64,000 nucleotides of DNA from Halobium salinum (GTDB lineage: Archaea; Halobacteriota; Halobacteria; Halobacteriales; Haloferacaceae): positions 754,927 to 818,926 of the forward strand of contig NZ_JAODIW010000006.1 in the NCBI RefSeq assembly GCF_026586625.1, written 5' to 3'. Each line of letters begins with the position of its first letter. The stretch's first letter is position 1. Made by a program: the position numbers and the translations under genes. The notes under the pieces were generated by a model, which worked only from the letters and a program-made list of their open reading frames with translations, was not told where the DNA came from and made no database searches. Of the stretch, positions 16,616 to 24,360 are shown piece after piece.

Positions 16616-16700
16616 GCGGGGGTGGCTGAGCCTGGCCAAAAGCGGCGGGCTTAAGACCCGCTTCCGTAGGGATTCGCGCGTTCGAATCGCGTCCCCCGCA
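16616..16700 (+). tRNA. tRNA-Leu (anticodon UAA)
   Basis: An 85-base class II tRNA. Acceptor stem GCGGGGG (16616-16622) pairs with CCCCCGC (16693-16699), with discriminator A at 16700. The anticodon stem GCGGG/CCCGC encloses loop CTTAAGA, anticodon TAA at 16652-16654. The long variable arm is usual for leucine. The T-loop reads TTCGAAT. CCA is not encoded. No intron is seen. It is followed by 1.2 kb of decayed non-coding DNA, which fits use of the tRNA as an integration site, though no duplicate of its 3' end was found. Confidence 0.95.
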
Positions 16701-17423
16701 CTGCTACCGCAGGGCCGTCTTGCGTTTCTCGCGGTTCTCAAAGACATGATAGTCGAATGTCTGTAGAACATCTCCATCGAACTGAACGGCGTAACCGCAC
16801 GACTGCGGCGACGCTGTCGAGTAAGCCATCCCCGAATCCACCCGCACGACGACCGCCGTTCTCGCAGCAGTACGACAGTCCGGACTTATCTAATTTTAAT
16901 ACATCTAAATAAATAGATGAACCAAACTCTGTTGGAAATAACGGTTTAGCAATCCACGAACAGTGTTAGGTACGGTGCTCGACACACGTCGGGTGCCGTG
17001 GCATTCCGGCGGCGCTGACACACCACCATCGTCGCTATCGACGCGCGGTGGGAGGACGGGTTCGGGCTGTCTGCCTTCACTCGGCAGGCGCTTTTTCGCG
17101 GAGCCATCGAATCACCCGCCCACAGAGCCTTCGACGGTTGGTGGGCGTCTTCAGCCTCGACCCCGGTCGAGCGAGGGTAGTAATAGCAAATCCGGTAGGA
17201 CTGTGAGGCGCTCCGGCCGTTCGAGCGCGGCGTAAGCCGCCGTCCTCGGCTCCCTGCTCCCGAGTCGGGGTAAGCGTCCCTTCGCGGTGATTCCCGAGGA
17301 AAGTGCAGTCGACTCGTGTGAATCGGAACGTTCCGGACTTCCACGAAGCGGTGGGAGCGGTAAACACTGGGACGCGTCGCTGCAGGGTTCGTGGGGCTGT
17401 AAGTGTGAGTGACCGGTATGAGT

Positions 17424-17460
17424 GAGACCCCACCAGAACACTGAGCCCTGAAGGGGTCTC
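17424..17460. repeat. Strong hairpin 1 in the decayed region
   Basis: GAGACCCC (17424-17431) and GGGGTCTC (17453-17460) form a perfect 8-bp stem with a 21-base loop; an inner alternative CCC-TGAA-GGG hairpin is also possible. It directly follows the possible coding tails. Confidence 0.6.
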
Positions 17461-17480
17461 GGCATTCCGGTAGGGTCGGA

Positions 17481-17501
17481 TGTCCATGCAGAACATGGAC
17501 A
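17481..17501. repeat. Strong hairpin 2 in the decayed region
   Basis: TGTCCATG-CAGAA-CATGGACA, a perfect 8-bp inverted repeat with a 5-base loop, 20 bases after hairpin 1. Confidence 0.6.
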
Positions 17502-17903
17502 CGTGAACGGTTCTCGTCCACGGTGTTAAACGTGGTTATCGAGTCGCCGTCGCGTGTGAGTGGTGTGGTGACAGGTTCGACGGGGTTGCCGTCAGTCGGT
17601 GCGAGGGAGTGATTCGGGGACAAATCGTCAGATTGGTCGGACGAGCACCTGCACGCGGCTTTTATGCGACGGACCGTGCACCTCCGGCCGACGAGCGACT
17701 CGAGACCGATTCCGGGGGGTTCGAGCGTCCGCATCGCAGTCCCCGTGCTCCGCTCTGCTTCGACCGACTTCAGAAACGGTCGCGTACGGCGTCGTTTATC
17801 ACCGGTTTACGTTACCGCTGGACTTCGTTATCACCGAGCAGACGGGATGCAGCAACCGAACTCGTGCGTTCGACCGCCGGGCACAACTTTCACAAGGCCA
17901 GCA

Positions 17904-17921
17904 GTAATTACATGTAATTAC
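17904..17921. promoter_or_regulatory. Perfect 18-bp palindrome at a start codon
   Basis: GTAATTACATGTAATTAC is its own reverse complement, is AT-rich in GC-rich DNA, and ends two bases before the ATG at 17924. With leaderless transcription it would cover about -20 to -3, where a bound dimer would block initiation. Confidence 0.6.
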
Positions 17922-17923
17922 GC

Positions 17924-18118
17924 ATGACCAGCCCGATTCCGCCCGCCGCGCCGACGCGGTTCGACCTGATGCTCGTGCTCATCGGTCTCTCCCTCCTAAC
18001 CGGTGGGCTCGTCGGGGTGCTCTCTGCCGTGCCGGTCTACCTGGCCAGCGGCGCGAGCTCGCTCGCGGCGAGCGCGGTCGTCTACGAAGGGACCGTCCGC
18101 AACCCGCCGACGGAGTAA
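17924..18118 (+). CDS. Small membrane protein (64 aa)
   Basis: The protein has an N-terminal Pro-rich stretch (MTSPIPPAAPTRFD) and two hydrophobic helices (about 15-33 and 37-58). Codons are GC3-rich, unlike the decayed DNA before it, so it is probably a living gene. It may be controlled through the palindrome two bases upstream. Related small two-helix proteins with this N-terminus occur in haloarchaea; function unknown. Confidence 0.6.
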   Translation: MTSPIPPAAPTRFDLMLVLIGLSLLTGGLVGVLSAVPVYLASGASSLAASAVVYEGTVRNPPTE

Positions 18119-18402
18119 TCGGTCGACAGACCGCACCACGCCCCACTGCCCGACCAGCGTTCGTGAGCGCTGCGGGCTCCGCCGGCTTCGGGCTCCACCG
18201 CTCTCGTCGTTCCTCGTTTCTGACTCCCGTCGCTCCCCTCCCACCGTTCGCGTTCTTCGCCGTCGACGACCCGACCGCTCCGGACGCGGCTTCGTCGAAC
18301 GATACGCGACGCTGACCGCCTCGTCGTGCGATGCGAAGCCGGGCGTATGACTCGTGTATTCCTGAGCGCACACCGAGCGCGGTCGCTCGTCGGTCGAGTA
18401 TC
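18119..18402. other. Intergenic, no gene seen
   Basis: 284 bases without convincing coding potential; translations on both strands are Arg/Ser-rich shadows. It leads into the candidate RNA at 18403-18505. Confidence 0.45.
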
Positions 18403-18505
18403 GCAAAAGGGTAAGCGCTCGTGCGCGGGAAAATCCCGGCGCACGACGCTTGCCGCCCTGAATTGGTCCCCGCTGACGCTTCGGCCCTCCAAAGCGAAGC
18501 GTCAC
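18403..18505 (-). ncRNA. Candidate structured non-coding RNA
   Basis: Two strong stems in about 100 bases. Hairpin A: TGACGCTTCG (18474-18483) with CGAAGCGTCA (18495-18504), a perfect 10-bp stem. Hairpin B: GGTAAGCG (18410-18417) with CGCTTGCC (18447-18454), continuing after a one-base bulge as TCGTGCGC (18419-18426) with GCGCACGA (18439-18446) and a GGG/CCC cap. On the minus strand a TATA-like TTTTAAGTA (18526-18534) lies ~26 bases before hairpin A, and a TTTT tract (18405-18408) follows hairpin B, as for a short RNA with its own promoter and terminator. No known RNA family recognised. Confidence 0.5.
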
Positions 18506-18807
18506 TTGCGACAAGCCCTCCCGAGTACTTAAAACTGGCGTAGCCGGCAGGCGAACACGGGTCCGAACCAGACGGCCGCCCCGAGCAGGCTCGTCCCGAC
18601 CTCACTGGGCCGTCCTCCGGTACTCGCCACGGAACACTGTCTTCGGCTCACCGGAGTACTCGGCGAATCTTCGGGACCGAGACGGCCGGACCGGACCGTC
18701 GTCGACGGCCGCCCGGTCCTATCGGGCTGACGAGGCCGTTCGACCGGGTCGACTCTCCGCGCCCGCACCACGACGGGCTTTTCTGCCGTCGCTCCCTGCG
18801 TCGGAGT

Positions 18808-19305
18808 ATGAGCGACGAAGCGGTTCCGAGCCGCGCGGAGCGGGCGTTCGCCGACCACGGCTCGTTCGAGGCCTTGGACGACGGACGCTACGAGGCAGTG
18901 ACGACGCCGTTCGACGGCACGGTCGTCGTGTTCGACGCCGGCGACGGGGAGATCGGTTTCGACGTCGAGGTACGCGTCCCCATGCTCGACGCGGTCGCCG
19001 CCGACGAAGTCGCGCCGGTCGTCGAGGAGGGGTGGTACGAGACGTTCGAACGCCGGATGGAGGACCTGGGTGGCGTCACGGCCGCCGAACACAACCTCGA
19101 CCCGGCGGTCGAGACCGTAGACAGCGAGGCGGTCGTCACCGTCGGGTTCACCGACCTGAACGAGCGCCGCGGGGTCGACGACGCGGCCGCGGTCGTCGAC
19201 TACGTCGAGGGGACGTTCGTGCAGGGGATGATTCCCGGCTACGACTACGTCGACCCGGCGGCGTCGCTGTTGGAGCGGGCACAGGGGACGGGGAAGTCGG
19301 CGTAG
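18808..19305 (+). CDS. DUF5813 family protein
   Basis: A 165-residue acidic soluble protein. Blocks such as AERAFADHGSFEALDDGRYE, TPFDGTVVVFD and EVRVPMLDAV, then YVEGTFVQGMIPGYDYVDP, match my memory of the haloarchaeal DUF5813 family. It shows an alpha+beta pattern with no membrane segment or catalytic motif. ATG 18808 follows a TATA-like TTTTCTG about 30 bases upstream. Convergent with the AsnC-type gene at 19358. Confidence 0.75.
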   Translation: MSDEAVPSRAERAFADHGSFEALDDGRYEAVTTPFDGTVVVFDAGDGEIGFDVEVRVPMLDAVAADEVAPVVEEGWYETFERRMEDLGGVTAAEHNLDPAVETVDSEAVVTVGFTDLNERRGVDDAAAVVDYVEGTFVQGMIPGYDYVDPAASLLERAQGTGKSA

Positions 19306-19357
19306 CGGGAGCGACGCAAGAAGGGTAGGTGAATGTGAAGTCCGGAACGCGACCGCC

Positions 19358-19588
19358 TCAGTCCATCGAGATGTACGTCTGGGTATCCTCGACGCCGTCG
19401 ATGGCCTGGATGTGGTCGGCGACGATCTCCTTGACCTGCGCCGGCTGGTCGACGCTCACCTTCACGATGAAGTCGACGTCACCGGCGACGATGTTGACGC
19501 TCTCCACCCCGTCGAGGCCGACCATCTCGGACTTGAGGCGGTCGGCCTCGCCGGTGTTCGCTTTCACCATGACGTAGGCGGTGACCAT
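19358..19588 (-). CDS. Stand-alone AsnC/Lrp ligand-binding domain protein (copy 1)
   Basis: A 76-residue protein made only of the RAM/AsnC effector domain, without an HTH: MVTAYVMVKANTGEADRLKS, then VNIVAGDVDFIVKVSV and the Gly-rich end DGVEDTQTYISMD. RAM domains form dimers or octamers and bind amino acids. ATG 19588 is preferred; a GTG at 19597 would overlap trkA. It lies one base after the stop of the RCK protein and is surely co-transcribed with it. A paralogue sits at 20378-20608, the other side of the same gene. Confidence 0.85.
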   Translation of the reverse strand: MVTAYVMVKANTGEADRLKSEMVGLDGVESVNIVAGDVDFIVKVSVDQPAQVKEIVADHIQAIDGVEDTQTYISMD

Positions 19589-19589
19589 C

Positions 19590-20282
19590 TCAGGCACCCC
19601 CCATCTCCGCGGCGGCGGCCGGCGTCTCCACGCCGACGAGCAGCTGGCGCACCTCGCCGAGCACGTCGAAGTCCGCGAGGACGGCGATGCGGTCGCCCGC
19701 CTCCAACGAGTCGTCCGGGAGCGGAATGCCCATCGACGCCTCCTTCTTGCCGAAGGCGAGGATGCGCGCCTGCGCGGGCAGGGCGACCTCGCTGATGGTG
19801 TACCCCTTCATCGGCGACTCGTCGGTGATGGTGAACAGAATCACTTGGAGGTGCTGGGCGATGTCGGCGATGGCGCGGATGGAGCCGCCGAGGAGGGCGT
19901 TCTTCGCACCGATGGCGCCGAGGCGCTCGGGGTAGACGATCTCGTCGACCTCGTCGGCGTACTTCTGGTATATCTCCTCGCGGTAGTCCTCGTCGATACG
20001 CATCACGGTCCGACAGCCGTTGTGCTTCCCGATCATGCAGGCCGCGAAGTTGACGTTGAGGTCGCTGGTGAGCGCCCCCAGCGCGTCGGCGTCGGCGACG
20101 CCCGCCTCCTCGAGCACGTCCTCGCGGGAGCCGTCGCCCTCAACGACCTCGAAATCGGCGGTTCGCGCCCGCTCTGCGATGTCGCGGTCGCGTTCGACGA
20201 GCGTCACCTCGTGTCCCTCCTCGCGGAGTACCCGGGCGGTCCGGAGGCCGACCCGTCCCGCACCGATGATAACGAATCGCAT
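19590..20282 (-). CDS. TrkA-type potassium uptake RCK protein
   Basis: A 230-residue cytoplasmic regulator of potassium transport. Residues 1-120 form an RCK_N Rossmann domain (RFVIIGAGRVGLRTARVL; acidic residue at the end of strand 2 in TLVERD), binding NAD(H) or ATP. Residues about 135-220 form an RCK_C domain (YTISEVALPAQARILAFGKK, then AGDRIAVLADFDVL). No membrane channel is fused, so it must act with a separate Trk/Ktr subunit, which is not in the window. The AsnC-type domain genes on both sides suggest ligand input to potassium control. Confidence 0.87.
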   Translation of the reverse strand: MRFVIIGAGRVGLRTARVLREEGHEVTLVERDRDIAERARTADFEVVEGDGSREDVLEEAGVADADALGALTSDLNVNFAACMIGKHNGCRTVMRIDEDYREEIYQKYADEVDEIVYPERLGAIGAKNALLGGSIRAIADIAQHLQVILFTITDESPMKGYTISEVALPAQARILAFGKKEASMGIPLPDDSLEAGDRIAVLADFDVLGEVRQLLVGVETPAAAAEMGGA

Positions 20283-20377
20283 GGAGACGCGTACGACAGC
20301 GGAGGTGAATAACCTTGCCCCGGCGCCGACCCGTCCCTGGAGGAAGGCTTTTGCCGTGCCCCACAGTATCACGTCAC

Positions 20378-20608
20378 ATGGTTCACGCGTTCATCATGGT
20401 GAAGACGGCGGCGGGCGAGTCCGAGCGACTGGTCGAGGCCATCCGGGAGGTGGGGGAGGTCGCGGAGGCCCACATCGTCGCCGGCGCCTGGGACATCATC
20501 GTCGAGGTGGACGCGGAGGAGGTGTACAACGTCCTGAAGGTGGCCTCCAGCGAGGTGCAGGGGTTACAGGGCGTCAACGACACCAAGACGTACATCGCGA
20601 TGGACTGA
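20378..20608 (+). CDS. Stand-alone AsnC/Lrp ligand-binding domain protein (copy 2)
   Basis: A 76-residue RAM domain, paralogous to the protein at 19358-19588: MVHAFIMVKTAAGESERLVE, HIVAGAWDIIVEVDAEEVY and the end GVNDTKTYIAMD. No HTH. ATG 20378 is divergent from the RCK gene with 95 bases between; TATA-like elements occur on both strands in that gap (GGTTATTC on minus near 20310, GCTTTTGCC on plus near 20347). Confidence 0.85.
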   Translation: MVHAFIMVKTAAGESERLVEAIREVGEVAEAHIVAGAWDIIVEVDAEEVYNVLKVASSEVQGLQGVNDTKTYIAMD

Positions 20609-20699
20609 CCGGCGCAGAACGTCTCACGTCTCTCTCACTGAGTCGCCCTGCTCTCGCTCCGGCCGTCGGAGCGCCGCGCACGGGTCTCGCGGCCTCGCC

Positions 20700-21788
20700 T
20701 CAGTCTTCGCGGCGCTCCCACTCGACTCCCTGTGGGTCGTGTGTCTCGAGGAACGCCCGGAGCTCCTCGCGCTGTCCCCGAAGCTCGTCGGGGAGGTCGG
20801 CGAACACGTACTCGAACACGTCGTCGGGGTCGCTCGGCGGTTCGTCCTCGACAGCCCTTACCGCGGCCGAGAGCTCCTCGTCGGCCTCCTCGCGGACGCT
20901 CTCGACGAACGCGTCGTCGAGGACGCCCTCCTCGCGGAGGAACGCCTCGTAGCGGTCGAGCGGGTCGCGGGTGCGCCACTCCGGGAGGTCGGGCTCCTCG
21001 TCGCGGTAGCGACTCGGGTCGTCTGCGGTGGTGTGAGCGCCCCGTCGGTAGGTGAGCGACTCGACGAGCACGGGGTCGCCCGCGCGGGCCGAGGCGAGTG
21101 CGTCGGAGACCGTCTCGTAGACGGCGAGCGGGTCGTTGCCGTCGACGCGTACCCCCTCGAATCCGTAGGCGTTCGCCTTCTCGGCGATGGTCTCGCTCAT
21201 CGTCTGGCGGTCGCGGGGCAGGGAGATGGCCCACTCGTTGTTCTCACAGAAGAAGACCACTGGAGCGTCGAACACGCCGGCGAAGTTGAGCCCCTCGTGG
21301 AAGTCGCCCTCGCTCGTGGCGCCGTCGCCGAAACAGACCACCATCGCCTCGTCGCCGCCGGCGTAGTTGCGTGCCATCCCCGCGCCCGTCGCGTGGGGAA
21401 TCTGCGTCGCGATGGGGACGGCCTGCGGGAACACCTCGTGGCCGTGCTCGGAGTCGAACTCGGGGCCGCCGCGGCGGAACCGGAGGAGGTCCGCGGGCGG
21501 GACGCCGCGGGCGACCTGGAAGGCGTTCGAGCGGTAGGTCGGGAACAGCCAGTCGTCCTCATCCATGGCGTGTGCGGCGCCGACCTGGGAGGCCTCCTGC
21601 CCGCGGTAGGGCGGGTAGCCACTCATCCAGCCGCGGCGCTGGAGCGCCAGCGCGCGCTCGTCGAAGCGACGTGTCCGGACCATATCCCGGTAGATGTCGC
21701 GGGCCTGCTCCGGGGGGATGAGCGTGTCGCCGAGCGACCCCTCGTCGATGACTCGGTGCATGTCGGGGGCGACACCGGGAGCCGGCAT
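20700..21788 (-). CDS. 2-oxoacid dehydrogenase E1 component, alpha subunit
   Basis: A 362-residue thiamin-diphosphate enzyme subunit of the pyruvate/branched-chain 2-oxoacid dehydrogenase type. The ThDP/Mg motif is VVCFGDGATSEGDFHEGLN followed by VVFFCENNEWAIS. Upstream blocks are LALQRRGWMSGYPPYRGQEA and WLFPTYRSNAFQVARG; the phosphorylation-loop-like region YRRGAHTTADDPSRYR is also conserved. E1 alpha normally pairs with E1 beta and passes the acyl group to lipoyl-E2. None of those genes lies next to it here, so it is an orphan or its partners are elsewhere. Confidence 0.87.
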   Translation of the reverse strand: MPAPGVAPDMHRVIDEGSLGDTLIPPEQARDIYRDMVRTRRFDERALALQRRGWMSGYPPYRGQEASQVGAAHAMDEDDWLFPTYRSNAFQVARGVPPADLLRFRRGGPEFDSEHGHEVFPQAVPIATQIPHATGAGMARNYAGGDEAMVVCFGDGATSEGDFHEGLNFAGVFDAPVVFFCENNEWAISLPRDRQTMSETIAEKANAYGFEGVRVDGNDPLAVYETVSDALASARAGDPVLVESLTYRRGAHTTADDPSRYRDEEPDLPEWRTRDPLDRYEAFLREEGVLDDAFVESVREEADEELSAAVRAVEDEPPSDPDDVFEYVFADLPDELRGQREELRAFLETHDPQGVEWERRED

Positions 21789-21830
21789 AATTGGGCGGGG
21801 TTCGTCGGCCGACGACGTCGACGCTCCGGG

Positions 21831-22061
21831 TCAGTCCCGGCGCCGACGCACCAGCGCCGCGGCGGCGAGGAAGCCGGCGCCGACGAGTCGGACCCGGCGC
21901 TTCGAGTCGTCTCCCGCCTCGAAGCGCACGTCGAGGGCGCGGTCGTAGCCGACGCTCGCGAGCCACAGCAGGAGGCCGGGTGCGAGGAGGTGGACGAGCC
22001 CGTTTCCGAGGAGGAACAGCCGCCCGAGCCACGACTCGGTCCGCGTGAGGTCGAGGTCCAT
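21831..22061 (-). CDS. Small membrane protein (76 aa)
   Basis: One or two hydrophobic helices: GRLFLLGNGLVHLLAPGLLLWLA written in part around residues 13-35, and VRLVGAGFLAAAALV near the C-terminus, ending in basic RRRRD. ATG 22061. No family recognised. Divergent from the membrane gene at 22175. Confidence 0.5.
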   Translation of the reverse strand: MDLDLTRTESWLGRLFLLGNGLVHLLAPGLLLWLASVGYDRALDVRFEAGDDSKRRVRLVGAGFLAAAALVRRRRD

Positions 22062-22174
22062 GTGGACGCTCGGGACTCGGAGAGTGTGTGTGTCGGTCGG
22101 CCGCTGCGGAGATGTGGGGCGACGTGCCCGTCGCCATCCGACGGGGTGAAGTCGACGCGGTCCCAACCTCGGGT

Positions 22175-22495
22175 ATGGCCACGGTCCTCAACCTCGTCCT
22201 GTTCGGGGGGGTGCTGGTCCTCCACACGCTCGTCGCGGCCGTCTCGACCCGCTTCTTCCGCATTCGCATGGGGACCCAGTGGGGGTCGGTGCTGTACGCC
22301 CTCCTCGTCACGCCACTCCTGTTGCTCGTCTCGACGCTCCTGTTCACGGGCGTGCTGGGCATCGGCGTGAACCTCGGCAACTCGGCGACGGCGGTGGGCG
22401 TGATGATCGGCCTCCCCCTCGCGCTGGGGTTCACCATCGACGTACTCTACATGCCGACGCCCGACGAGTACGACGTCCCGGACACGACGAACTGA
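22175..22495 (+). CDS. Three-helix membrane protein, haloarchaeal
   Basis: A 106-residue protein with helices at about 3-24, 40-62 and 70-92. The loop RFFRIRMGTQWGSVLYALL between helices 1 and 2 and the acidic C-terminus (MPTPDEYDVPDTTN) look conserved-type. ATG 22175. A T-rich run (TTTTCCCTCTCTTT) follows the stop and may end transcription. Function unknown. Confidence 0.6.
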   Translation: MATVLNLVLFGGVLVLHTLVAAVSTRFFRIRMGTQWGSVLYALLVTPLLLLVSTLLFTGVLGIGVNLGNSATAVGVMIGLPLALGFTIDVLYMPTPDEYDVPDTTN

Positions 22496-22524
22496 GTTTT
22501 CCCTCTCTTTCGGCCTTCGGAACG

Positions 22525-23115
22525 TCAGCGCGGCTCCAGAATCCGGTCCATCGCGTCCTCCACCTCGGCGAGCACGTCCTCCGGCGGCTGCGTCGCGTCG
22601 ACGCGCACGAACCGCTCGGGCTCGTACTCAAGTAGCTGTTCGTAGTTCGCGCGGACCTCGGCGAGGTAGCCGGCCTGTTCGAACTTGTTGGTCGCGCCGC
22701 TCCGGGCGGCGGCCGTCTGCGGGTCCACGTCGAGGTAGATGGTCGCGTCGGGCGCCCGGGAGAACGCCTCGTGGATGCCCCGAACGTAGTCCATCGGGCG
22801 TTTCAGGTCGGTGTCCGCAAGCTCGACGGCTTGGTAGGCGAACCGGGAGTCGGAGTAGCGGTCGGAGACGACGACCTCCCCGTCGGCGAGGGCGGGGCGG
22901 ACGACCCGCGAGAGGTGGTCGGCGTGGTCGGCCGTGAACAGGAAGAGCGAGGCGAGGGGGTCGGCGTCGTCGTCCGCGATGGCGCGGTCGACGGCTTCGC
23001 CGTACCACGACCCGGTCGGCTCGCGGGTGTAGACGGCGTCCGGGTGGGAGTCCTGCAGCGCCTCCCACACCGTGGTCTTCCCGCTGCCGTCGAGACCCTC
23101 CAGCGTGATGAGCAT
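22525..23115 (-). CDS. tmk: Thymidylate kinase (dTMP kinase)
   Basis: A 196-residue P-loop kinase converting dTMP to dTDP. The Walker A motif is [11 protein letters not shown] (residues 5-15), the DR motif is [15 protein letters not shown] (about 81-95), and [15 protein letters not shown] with the lid region completes the family pattern. The TREP motif ([11 protein letters not shown]) near residue 29 binds the nucleotide. It is shorter than E. coli Tmk by about 15 residues. Divergent from the NAD-binding gene at 23271. Confidence 0.93.
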   Translation of the reverse strand: MLITLEGLDGSGKTTVWEALQDSHPDAVYTREPTGSWYGEAVDRAIADDDADPLASLFLFTADHADHLSRVVRPALADGEVVVSDRYSDSRFAYQAVELADTDLKRPMDYVRGIHEAFSRAPDATIYLDVDPQTAAARSGATNKFEQAGYLAEVRANYEQLLEYEPERFVRVDATQPPEDVLAEVEDAMDRILEPR

Positions 23116-23270
23116 GGCCGACGGTGAGCCGCGACGGCGCTTAAGCGGTGGGGAATCGAGGCGCGCGGGGTCGGGAGCATCTCGACCCGACCGACTGCGC
23201 GCCCGGAAACCGGCACACTCGGCCGCAATCGCACAGTAGCTTTACGTCGAATCCAGCCTACATATCGGAC

Positions 23271-24155
23271 ATGAAGGTTCTCGTCGTCGGCGGCACCGGG
23301 TTCATCGGCTCGAAGCTCTCCACGGAACTGCACGAGCGCGACCACGAGGTGACGGTGCTCTCGCGCGACCCCGACGACGCCGACCTCCCGGCGGGCGTCG
23401 AACGGGTCGAGGGGGACGTGACCGAGTACGACTCCATCGAGGGCGCCTTCGAGGGCCAGGAGGCCGTCTACTTCCTCCCGGCGCTCTCGCCGCTGTTCAA
23501 GCCCGACGGCGGCGACCGGATGCACTTCAAGATTCACCTGCAGGGGACGGAGAACGCCGTCCGCGCCGCCGAGGAACACGGCGTCTCCCGCTTCGTCCAG
23601 ATGAGCGCCCTCGGCGCCGACCCGAACGGGGAGACGGCGTACATCCAGGCGAAGGGGCAGGCCGAGGAGGCCGTACAGGGCTCCGAGCTCGATTGGACCA
23701 TCTTCCGTCCCTCCGTCGTGTTCGGCGACGGCGGGGAGTTCGTCTCCTTCACGAAGAAGCTCGCCCCGCCGTACGTCACGCCGTTGCCGGGCGGCGGGAA
23801 GACGCGGTTCCAACCCATCTGGGTCGGCGACCTCGTGCCGATGCTCGCCGACGCGCTCGAAGACGACGCCCACGTGGGCCAGACCTATGAGGTGGCAGGC
23901 CCGGAGAAGCTCTCGCTCGCCGAGGTGGCGAAGCTCGCCCACGGCGCGGCCGGGCGCTCGGTGAACGTCGTCCCCGTCCCGATGGGGCTAACCAAGGTCG
24001 GGCTCAGCATCGGCGGACAGATTCCCGGCTTCCCGATGGGGACCGACCAGTACCGCTCGCTGAAGTTCGACAACACCACCGACGACAACGACGTGGGCGC
24101 GTTCGGCCGGGACGAGTCCGACCTGACGACGCTCTCCTCGTACCTCAACGGGTAG
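23271..24155 (+). CDS. NAD(P)-binding protein, NDUFA9-like atypical SDR
   Basis: A 294-residue Rossmann protein of the NmrA/NDUFA9 branch of short-chain dehydrogenases. The dinucleotide motif is VLVVGGTGFIGSKLSTEL (residues 3-20). Later blocks are YFLPALSPLFKP, GVSRFVQMSALGADPNGETA, LDWTIFRPSVVFGDGGEF and QPIWVGDLVPMLADAL. The YxxxK active site is degenerate (YIQAKGQAEE keeps Tyr and Lys with altered spacing), typical of atypical SDRs. It could be a quinone-oxidoreductase accessory or sugar-nucleotide enzyme; no partner genes are adjacent. TATA-like CTTTACG about 30 bases upstream. Confidence 0.85.
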   Translation: MKVLVVGGTGFIGSKLSTELHERDHEVTVLSRDPDDADLPAGVERVEGDVTEYDSIEGAFEGQEAVYFLPALSPLFKPDGGDRMHFKIHLQGTENAVRAAEEHGVSRFVQMSALGADPNGETAYIQAKGQAEEAVQGSELDWTIFRPSVVFGDGGEFVSFTKKLAPPYVTPLPGGGKTRFQPIWVGDLVPMLADALEDDAHVGQTYEVAGPEKLSLAEVAKLAHGAAGRSVNVVPVPMGLTKVGLSIGGQIPGFPMGTDQYRSLKFDNTTDDNDVGAFGRDESDLTTLSSYLNG

Positions 24156-24284
24156 TCGTCGTCCGCCGAATTTCTCAACCCACGCTGTCACCCTCGCTCC
24201 TCGACCGGGTATCGGTAGAACAGCCCACTGACACGCCCTCTCAGGGCCTCTCCGTCCCCCGGTTCCGACCCATCATGTCATCCG

Positions 24285-24306
24285 TTATGATTCTCAACCA
24301 TCATAA
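24285..24306. promoter_or_regulatory. Inverted repeat just upstream of the cetZ TATA box
   Basis: TTATGAT-N8-ATCATAA, perfect 7-base arms, ending three bases before the TATA-like CTTATACG (24309-24316). A further partial copy (ATCATG) lies at 24272-24277. Placed where a regulator would contact TFB/BRE. Confidence 0.5.
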
Positions 24307-24360
24307 GACTTATACGCTGAATTCTCATCGCAATTGACCAATGACGAGGGGAAAGAAACG

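Larger units (their letters stand above)
16701..17923. other. Non-coding, decayed region downstream of tRNA-Leu
   Basis: 1.2 kb with many stops in all frames and lower GC than the flanks, including a very AT-rich patch at 16885-16930 (with ATCTA/TAGAT arms at 16903-16918). The most informative part is 17270-17510. Two overlapping plus-strand frames end with Cys/Arg-rich tails (one ends SWGCKCE at 17412, another ends VSDRYE at 17425). Two strong hairpins follow. This pattern resembles the 3' end of a decayed IS200/IS605-type tnpB with its right-end hairpins, but no conserved TnpB domain survives, so this is a suggestion only. Confidence 0.35.

Noticed and set aside
16885-16930. AT-rich patch as a replication origin
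   Set aside because: No orc/cdc6 gene nearby and no repeated origin-box pattern; more likely just decayed DNA.
16681-18500. Attachment-site duplication of the tRNA-Leu 3' end
   Set aside because: Looked by eye for a copy of the T-arm/acceptor sequence downstream and found none, so no bounded integrated element can be shown.
18403-18505. H/ACA box guide RNA
   Set aside because: Stems are present but no clear H box and the trinucleotide ACA position after the second stem is not convincing on either strand.
24334-24360. TTG start for cetZ
   Set aside because: ATG 24361 matches known CetZ N-termini and has a Shine-Dalgarno-like GAGGGG; TTG adds nine unlikely residues.
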